DNA from: an uncultured Rothia sp.
Lineage (GTDB): Bacteria; Actinomycetota; Actinomycetes; Actinomycetales; Micrococcaceae
Length of the DNA: 11,126 nucleotides
Direction of reading: 5' to 3'
Assembly: GCA_937935205.1 (NCBI GenBank)
Contig: CALGXU010000389.1
Span: forward strand, 1-11,126
Positions 7,476 to 11,126 of this stretch are shown piece after piece. The first letter of the stretch is position 1, and every line of letters starts with the position of its first letter. Made by a program: the position numbers and the translations under genes. The notes beneath the pieces were generated by a model. The model did no database searches and had not been told where the DNA came from. It saw nothing but the letters and a program-made list of their open reading frames with translations.

Positions 7476-7504
7476 ATATATGCACAAGTGAACTATAGGT
7501 GCAC
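7470..7504. repeat. imperfect 16-bp direct repeat beside the terminator
   Basis: TGAACTATATATGCAC at 7470-7485 is repeated as TGAACTATAGGTGCAC at 7489-7504, with 14 of 16 bases the same. The first copy overlaps the right foot of the hairpin. It may be a slippage duplication; no function is evident. Confidence 0.6.
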
Positions 7505-7554
7505 ACAACGTGCCAGAGTATTCACCTCTGGGTATTCACATCCGCAGTACCGCT

Positions 7555-8502
7555 TTAGCGGGCACCAAACTGACCCACCGACAGCTGCGGAACAGACGAG
7601 GAACACGCGGTCGTATCCAGCGGAACAATCACACCACCGGAACCCGAGGGAAGACCCACCAGGAAGCCCTGAACCGGGCGGCTACCGCAATCATCGCCGA
7701 AGCGTGCCGGGTACACCGAACGCAGTACCGCGGTGGTGCTATCGCCGGGGTTGAGGGTCACGCCCGCAGGGTTCATGTACTCATCGGAGGTAGAAGCCTC
7801 ACGACCAACCCAGGTTCCCGAAGGACCCGCATGCACCACGCGCGGGTAGCCACGCAGGGTACAGGAGGAGTTTGAGGAATTCTGGAAGTACAGGGTGTAG
7901 TTTCGGGCGCCGGGGGAGCCATCTCCAATGGATACCGAAATGTTCAGGTCATCCAGATCGCACTGGGTTGGGCCCTCGGCAACAGCGTTGCTGGAGGAGC
8001 TAGAGGACTTCTCCGAAGAGTTCGAGGAATTGGAAGAATTCGACGAGCCCGAAGAACCGGATGAGTTCGACGAGTTACCCGAAGAGTTAGAACCCGACTG
8101 TGACGACGAGTTTGAGCTCTTCTGGGAATCCTGCTGAGAATCTGCAGAGTCGTCTGACTTGTTCTGATCGGAACCCTCGCGGGAGGAATCAGAAGAATGA
8201 GACTCAGAGCTCTGCTTCGACTCGTGAGTCTCGGTGTGGGAAGAAGACTCGGAGTGCTCAGAGGAAGAGTCGTGGTGCTCCGCATCGGGGGAGTTCACCA
8301 CGGTAATGGAGCCCGGGGACACAGAAGGGGTAGCCCCGTCGGAGGCTACTCGAATCGTGCCGGGCTTGACCGAAGCCGAAGCACTCGGCTGCGCCGAGGT
8401 GCCTTCAGCTTCCTGACCGGCCTGGGACGCGCCGCATCCACTGAGCGCGAGCACGCAACAGAGGAGGGTGGTTGATGCGAGTACCTGAGCCGATTTAAAC
8501 AT
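7555..8502 (-). CDS. serine-rich lipoprotein with DUF4232-like domain
   Basis: Predicted secreted, membrane-anchored lipoprotein of 315 residues. Residues 1-22 are a signal peptide with a hydrophobic core and lipobox Leu-Ser-Gly-Cys, so Cys23 would be lipidated after cleavage. Residues 72-173 are a long hydrophilic stalk dominated by Ser with Asn, His, Asp and Gly, ending in Ser-Ser-Asn and poly-Ser runs, which could carry the domain through the cell wall. Residues 178-315 resemble the DUF4232 family: Cys181, Cys214, Cys272 and Cys300 could form two disulfides, and Phe-Gln-Asn-Ser-Ser...Cys-Thr-Leu-x-Gly-Tyr-Pro is the family's recognisable stretch. The function of DUF4232 is unknown. ATG 8502 is chosen because it gives the signal peptide; the frame runs open to 8571 without one. 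The ATG comes 2 bases after the ferredoxin stop, so the two are cotranscribed and probably translationally coupled. Confidence 0.87.
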   Translation of the reverse strand: MFKSAQVLASTTLLCCVLALSGCGASQAGQEAEGTSAQPSASASVKPGTIRVASDGATPSVSPGSITVVNSPDAEHHDSSSEHSESSSHTETHESKQSSESHSSDSSREGSDQNKSDDSADSQQDSQKSSNSSSQSGSNSSGNSSNSSGSSGSSNSSNSSNSSEKSSSSSSNAVAEGPTQCDLDDLNISVSIGDGSPGARNYTLYFQNSSNSSCTLRGYPRVVHAGPSGTWVGREASTSDEYMNPAGVTLNPGDSTTAVLRSVYPARFGDDCGSRPVQGFLVGLPSGSGGVIVPLDTTACSSSVPQLSVGQFGAR

Positions 8503-8504
8503 GA

Positions 8505-8825
8505 TTACATCGCCGCCTGCATTTGGATTTCTGCTCCGTCCATACCGGGGGCGTACTCGACCTGGCAGCACAGGCGGGAGTACTCGTTGGCGACGTCGTC
8601 GACCATGTCGAGCAGGTCCTGCTCAGCTTCGGTGCGTTCACCGGAAGCTTCGAAGTGCTCGGGGTCGATGAAGCCGTGGCAGGTAGCGCAGGATGCGTTA
8701 CCACCGCAGGTTGCGAGGACCGGCACGCCGTTAGCCTGGAGGGCTTCCAGGAGGGTGTGGTGGTCTTCCCACTGAATGTCGTAGTTTTCGCCTGCTTCGT
8801 CAGTGACCTTAATCGTTACGCCCAT
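8505..8825 (-). CDS. [2Fe-2S] ferredoxin, adrenodoxin/putidaredoxin type
   Basis: Small soluble electron carrier of 106 residues. The cluster ligands are Cys40, Cys46, Cys49 and Cys87, spaced C-x5-C-x2-C-x37-C, in the motif Thr-Cys-Gly-Gly-Asn-Ala-Ser-Cys-Ala-Thr-Cys-His. The fourth ligand sits in Arg-Leu-Cys-Cys-Gln, and the extra Cys86 is also present in putidaredoxin, which points to the P450/oxygenase-type ferredoxins rather than plant-type ones. The acidic stretch at 66-77 (EAEQDLLDMVDD) is the usual docking helix for a reductase or P450. The start is firm: AAGGAG at 8831-8836 lies 5 bases from ATG 8825. No reductase, P450 or oxygenase is encoded in the window, so its partner is unknown. 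First gene of a two-gene operon with the lipoprotein. Confidence 0.93.
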   Translation of the reverse strand: MGVTIKVTDEAGENYDIQWEDHHTLLEALQANGVPVLATCGGNASCATCHGFIDPEHFEASGERTEAEQDLLDMVDDVANEYSRLCCQVEYAPGMDGAEIQMQAAM

Positions 8826-8857
8826 GCGTTCTCCTTCTTCTGTAGTGATGCGTTTCT

Positions 8858-8863
8858 ATTGTA
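8858..8863 (-). promoter_or_regulatory. possible -10 box for the ferredoxin operon
   Basis: TACAAT on the - strand, five of six to the -10 consensus, lies 33 bases before the ferredoxin ATG. No convincing -35 is seen at 16-18 bases upstream. The rest of 8826-9024 has an AT-rich patch near 8938-8962, including ATGCT-GAAT-AGCAT at 8949-8962, and ACGCATAT twice at 8918-8925 and 8933-8940, but no gene. Confidence 0.3.
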
Positions 8864-8967
8864 GAGGTAGGGGCTGTTATTCACCGTACTTTGTGGTGCA
8901 TCCCCAACCCTACCGTCACGCATATCACGGGAACGCATATTAATTTTTATGCTGAATAGCATGTCTG

Positions 8968-9000
8968 TATTGCCCCCAGTCTACCCCGTATTGCCCTGAC
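8968..9000. repeat. extra copies of the terminator left arm
   Basis: TATTGCCCCCAGT at 8968-8980 nearly repeats the terminator left arm TACTGCCCCCAGA at 9026-9038. A shorter relative, GTATTGCCCTGAC, lies at 8988-9000. The first copy could pair with the terminator's right arm (with one G-U pair), giving an alternative larger fold. Confidence 0.5.
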
Positions 9001-9024
9001 AATGCGGGATATCAGCGCCAATGA

Positions 9025-9063
9025 ATACTGCCCCCAGATGCAAAGACATGCTGGGGGCAGTAT
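9025..9063 (-). terminator. hairpin terminator of the two-gene 9105-11126 operon
   Basis: A perfect 13-bp stem pairs 9025-9037 with 9051-9063, with a 13-base loop whose ATG and CAT can extend the fold. It begins about 40 bases after the TAG stop at 9105-9107 on the - strand. The bases following on the - strand are TCATTGG, only moderately T-rich. Confidence 0.72.
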
Positions 9064-9104
9064 AAAGAACCGGCGTGCGGGTGCGCTTTAACGGTGACGA
9101 AGAC

Positions 9105-10358
9105 CTACTCTGATTCCTTCTCCGCGCTCTTCTCGGCGTCCTGCTTTTCTGTGCCGTGGTTATCGGTATTCTGGACGCTTCCTCCGGGGCCGCGCACAAT
9201 ACCGCGCACGCTATCGCGCGGATCGGCGTAGCGCAGGTCGATACCGAAAGTATTGCGGATCTGGCGTGCCGAGTTCAGGTGCCAGCGCTGCGAATCTGAG
9301 GGGGTCACGGAGGTGACCGCCTTCTGACCCGGAGCCAGCTTCTCGTGGCGAATATCGTAGTGCTTACCGCCCATGGTGATGGTGAAGCCGTGCTCCTGCA
9401 GCAGCTGCACGAACGCATCCACATCGTGCGGGATCTTGCGACCGCGCTGCCTCTTCGTACCGCTCATCCTCGGCTGCGACTCGAAGGGGTTACGGCTGGG
9501 CGCGGTGCCGCGGCTAATACGGATTACCTGCTGGTCGGAGTGCGAGAACTCCACCTGGTAGCCGTTGAGTGAGTACACGGTGCGGCTACTGCCGGGAATC
9601 GGGCGGCGGTCCTCTGCCTCATCGAGGATGCGGGCAATGTACTCGCCGGTCAGACCGAGCGCCTTCAGCTGTGCCTGAGCATCGGGGGAGAGCTGGTAGC
9701 CTCCTGCGAGAGCCTGCAGCGGGCGTAGCGCCAGCACTTCGGCGGTCAGGGGGTTGAGCACCACCTGGTAGCCTTCCTCTTCATGCGTGTAGAGGGTGAC
9801 TTCGCGGCCGTAGCGGTTCTCCTGCGCGCTCTCTTGAACCACCGTGCTTGCGGGGGATTCGATGATGTCCAGAAGTAGCTCGTAGGTGAGCCCGTGGCGC
9901 ATCATGTAATCCATCACGCCGGGGAGCACACCGTAGATGCGGCGGCGCGGCGGCACGTCACCGTAGAATTCCTTCTCGATGCGCGCGGCAATACGCTGGT
10001 TCTCCAACGGCACCTCGGTCAGCGGAATGAGGCGCTGGTTGGAGGGGCGAATCTTGGCGCGTGCGGCGGCGGGCTTGGGTGCCTGACGGTACGCGTCCAC
10101 GAGTGACTGCTGCTGCTCCACGAATTCCTGGGCAATGAGCGGTAGGAGGGTGAAGTAGAGCTCTGCCGCTTCGGGCTTGAGCGCGCCGTTCTCATCGAGC
10201 AGGGAGGCGCCGTCCTTGGAGAGCAAATCCCACGGCTTATCGCTTGCAGTGTTCTCTTCGGAGCCCTGATTGTCCCGGTAGCTATAGGCGGCGAGGGAGG
10301 CAAGCTCCTGCAGGCGAACGTACACCTCAAGAGGAACGGTGATCTGCTTAGCGGACAT
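9105..10358 (-). CDS. unrecognised protein: two DUF4258/BrnT-like modules plus HicA-like C-terminus
   Basis: Protein of 417 residues that I do not recognise as a named family; no signal peptide or membrane segment, so probably cytoplasmic. Residues 4-20 (strand-like Gln-Ile-Thr-Val-Pro-Leu then a helix) could start a ribbon-helix-helix, but no second helix is clear. Residues 145-212 and 224-284 look like two copies of one module: a helix with Gly-Leu-Thr-x-Glu, an Ile-[IL] pair, then strands with Gly-Tyr-Gln-Val and a closing Val-[LI]. This pattern resembles DUF4258/BrnT. Residues 309-378 resemble HicA: a helix ending His-Gly-Phe at 323-325, Gly-Gly-Lys-His at 330-333, a strand, Thr-Pro-Ser-Asp, and a last helix ending Phe-Gly-Ile-Asp. 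The tail after 390 is disordered and charged. The ATG overlaps the upstream stop by one base and is preceded by GGAG at 10364-10367. Domain calls are by eye; function unknown. Confidence 0.85.
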   Translation of the reverse strand: MSAKQITVPLEVYVRLQELASLAAYSYRDNQGSEENTASDKPWDLLSKDGASLLDENGALKPEAAELYFTLLPLIAQEFVEQQQSLVDAYRQAPKPAAARAKIRPSNQRLIPLTEVPLENQRIAARIEKEFYGDVPPRRRIYGVLPGVMDYMMRHGLTYELLLDIIESPASTVVQESAQENRYGREVTLYTHEEEGYQVVLNPLTAEVLALRPLQALAGGYQLSPDAQAQLKALGLTGEYIARILDEAEDRRPIPGSSRTVYSLNGYQVEFSHSDQQVIRISRGTAPSRNPFESQPRMSGTKRQRGRKIPHDVDAFVQLLQEHGFTITMGGKHYDIRHEKLAPGQKAVTSVTPSDSQRWHLNSARQIRNTFGIDLRYADPRDSVRGIVRGPGGSVQNTDNHGTEKQDAEKSAEKESE

Positions 10359-11126
10359 TATTTCTCCTCCTCGGTGGTGTTTTCTGCCTGGGCTACTTTA
10401 TTTTCTGCCTGCTTCGCCAGGGTATTACTGAGCTCTTCCAGCTGTGCCTTGCGCAGGGTTTCGGCGTGCAGAACCTGGAAGTCCGGGGTCTTCGCCAGCG
10501 CCTGAACGGTCCGCTCATCGGGCGAAATCGCAATTTCCAGACCCTGCGCAGCGTAGATGCGGGTCCAGCCTTCAGCCATGCGCACGCTCTCGGGGTTGCT
10601 CAGCGCCTGAAGCATCAGATCGAAAACGAACGGCGGGTTCTTCTTCAAGAAGGTGCGGGCGCGCTCGCTGAATTCGAGTTCCAGGGCGTTGAGCGAGGTG
10701 TATTCGCCCTGAGCCAGGGATGCCTGTGCTGCTTCGTTGTAGTCGGCGTCGTATTCGTCAATGACGGTGATGACTTCTGCGGAGGCGGTGTTCACGTCAA
10801 CGCGGTAGTCGTCGTGCGTAAAGCGGATGGTCCAGTCGTTCATGCGTTCGGCTTCACCTTCGCGCAGGATGGTGCGCACGAGTTCTTCGCTGATGTTTTC
10901 GCGTTCAAGGCGGGCACGCAGGCTCGGACGCAGGCGGTAGGGGCGTTCGCGGTCCTCAGCGGTAATGGCGCGAGGTGCTGCGGCGACCGGCTCTGCGGCG
11001 GGAACGCTCGGGGTAGGCGCGGCAGGCTTCGGCGCACCTGGTTTCGGTGCGGCAGGCTTCGGGACCGTAGCTATCGGTGCAGCCTGGCTGAGCACGGGCA
11101 ACTCTTCAGCAGATACCTGCTCGGTA
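10358..11126 (-). CDS. unrecognised protein with two DUF4258/BrnT-like modules, N-terminus beyond window
   Basis: Partial gene: the frame stays open to the right edge, and the only start near there is a TTG at 11101, so the true start lies outside. Residues below count from that TTG. Residues 12-45 are a Pro-Ala-Lys linker with Lys-Pro-x-x-Pro units, implying another domain upstream. Residues 57-118 form a module like those in the next gene: Asn-Ile-Ser-Glu-Glu, an Ile-Leu pair, Thr-His...Tyr-Arg-Val, then Ala-Glu-Val-Ile. Residues 143-205 are a weaker copy with Ala-Leu-Ser-Asn-Pro-Glu-Ser. The end (about 210-247) is a charged, Gln/Glu/Lys-rich helix that could be a coiled coil. The TAA stop overlaps the next gene's ATG by one base (TAATG), so the two are translationally coupled and their products probably work together. 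No catalytic residues are identifiable; function unknown. Confidence 0.82.
   Translation of the reverse strand, partial: TEQVSAEELPVLSQAAPIATVPKPAAPKPGAPKPAAPTPSVPAAEPVAAAPRAITAEDRERPYRLRPSLRARLERENISEELVRTILREGEAERMNDWTIRFTHDDYRVDVNTASAEVITVIDEYDADYNEAAQASLAQGEYTSLNALELEFSERARTFLKKNPPFVFDLMLQALSNPESVRMAEGWTRIYAAQGLEIAISPDERTVQALAKTPDFQVLHAETLRKAQLEELSNTLAKQAENKVAQAENTTEEEK
11019..11062. repeat. 30-bp-spaced direct repeat encoding Pro-Lys-Pro linker
   Basis: GCGGCAGGCTTCGG occurs at 11019-11032 and 11049-11062, with a diverged relative between. It encodes the Ala-Pro-Lys-Pro units of the linker in the partial gene, and its DNA-level identity suggests recent duplication. Confidence 0.7.

Noticed and set aside
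7928..8137. A very acidic Glu-rich open frame opposite the lipoprotein
   Set aside because: It is the mirror image of the serine-rich stalk; the lipoprotein frame has a signal peptide, lipobox and a C-terminal domain.
9105..10358. A standard HicAB or BrnTA toxin-antitoxin operon
   Set aside because: The proteins are far too large and multi-modular, no HicB or BrnA partner is seen, and only fold-level resemblance supports the link.

Overview
The window is GC-rich (about 60%, estimated by eye) with strongly GC3-biased genes, short intergenic gaps and perfect hairpin terminators. The gene families (actinobacterial-type Lhr helicase, DUF4232-type lipoprotein, putidaredoxin-like ferredoxin) indicate a high-GC Gram-positive actinobacterium. 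My best guess is Micrococcaceae, probably a Rothia-like organism; this is inference from general look, not from a search. I see no rRNA, tRNA, CRISPR array, insertion sequence or phage integration gene.

Layout from left to right: (1) 1-760, a TetR-family regulator on the + strand, probably starting at 176 behind a good ribosome binding site, with an AT-richer leader and a possible promoter at the left edge. (2) 761-1050, a convergent intergenic region with a chain of mutually exclusive inverted repeats and a 17-bp perfect hairpin that can stop transcription from both sides. (3) 1051-6648 on the - strand, a very long Lhr-type superfamily 2 helicase (about 1865 residues) carrying a low-complexity insertion and two sets of in-frame tandem DNA repeats. 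(4) 6649-6795, a divergent promoter region: a possibly leaderless promoter for lhr on one side, and on the other a TTGACA promoter with a TTACTT-GTA-AAGTAA palindrome in front of a RutE/HadB-type nitroreductase (6796-7383, + strand). (5) A 19-bp hairpin terminator at 7433-7475, shared by the nitroreductase and the gene pair converging on it.

(6) 7555-8825 on the - strand, a two-gene operon: a [2Fe-2S] ferredoxin followed after 2 bases by a lipoprotein with a long serine-rich stalk and a DUF4232-like C-terminal domain. (7) 8826-9104, intergenic, with a 13-bp terminator hairpin and extra copies of its left arm. (8) 9105-11126 on the - strand, two unrecognised genes overlapping by one base (TAATG), the upstream one cut by the window edge.

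The last pair is the most unusual part. Both proteins appear to be built from repeats of one small helix-plus-strands module that resembles the DUF4258/BrnT fold, and the downstream protein ends in a HicA-like domain with its Gly-x-x-His motif. This looks like a multi-module family related to toxin-antitoxin RNase folds, but its function is unknown. The remaining genes are ordinary housekeeping or accessory functions (DNA repair helicase, redox proteins, one regulator) with no obvious shared pathway.
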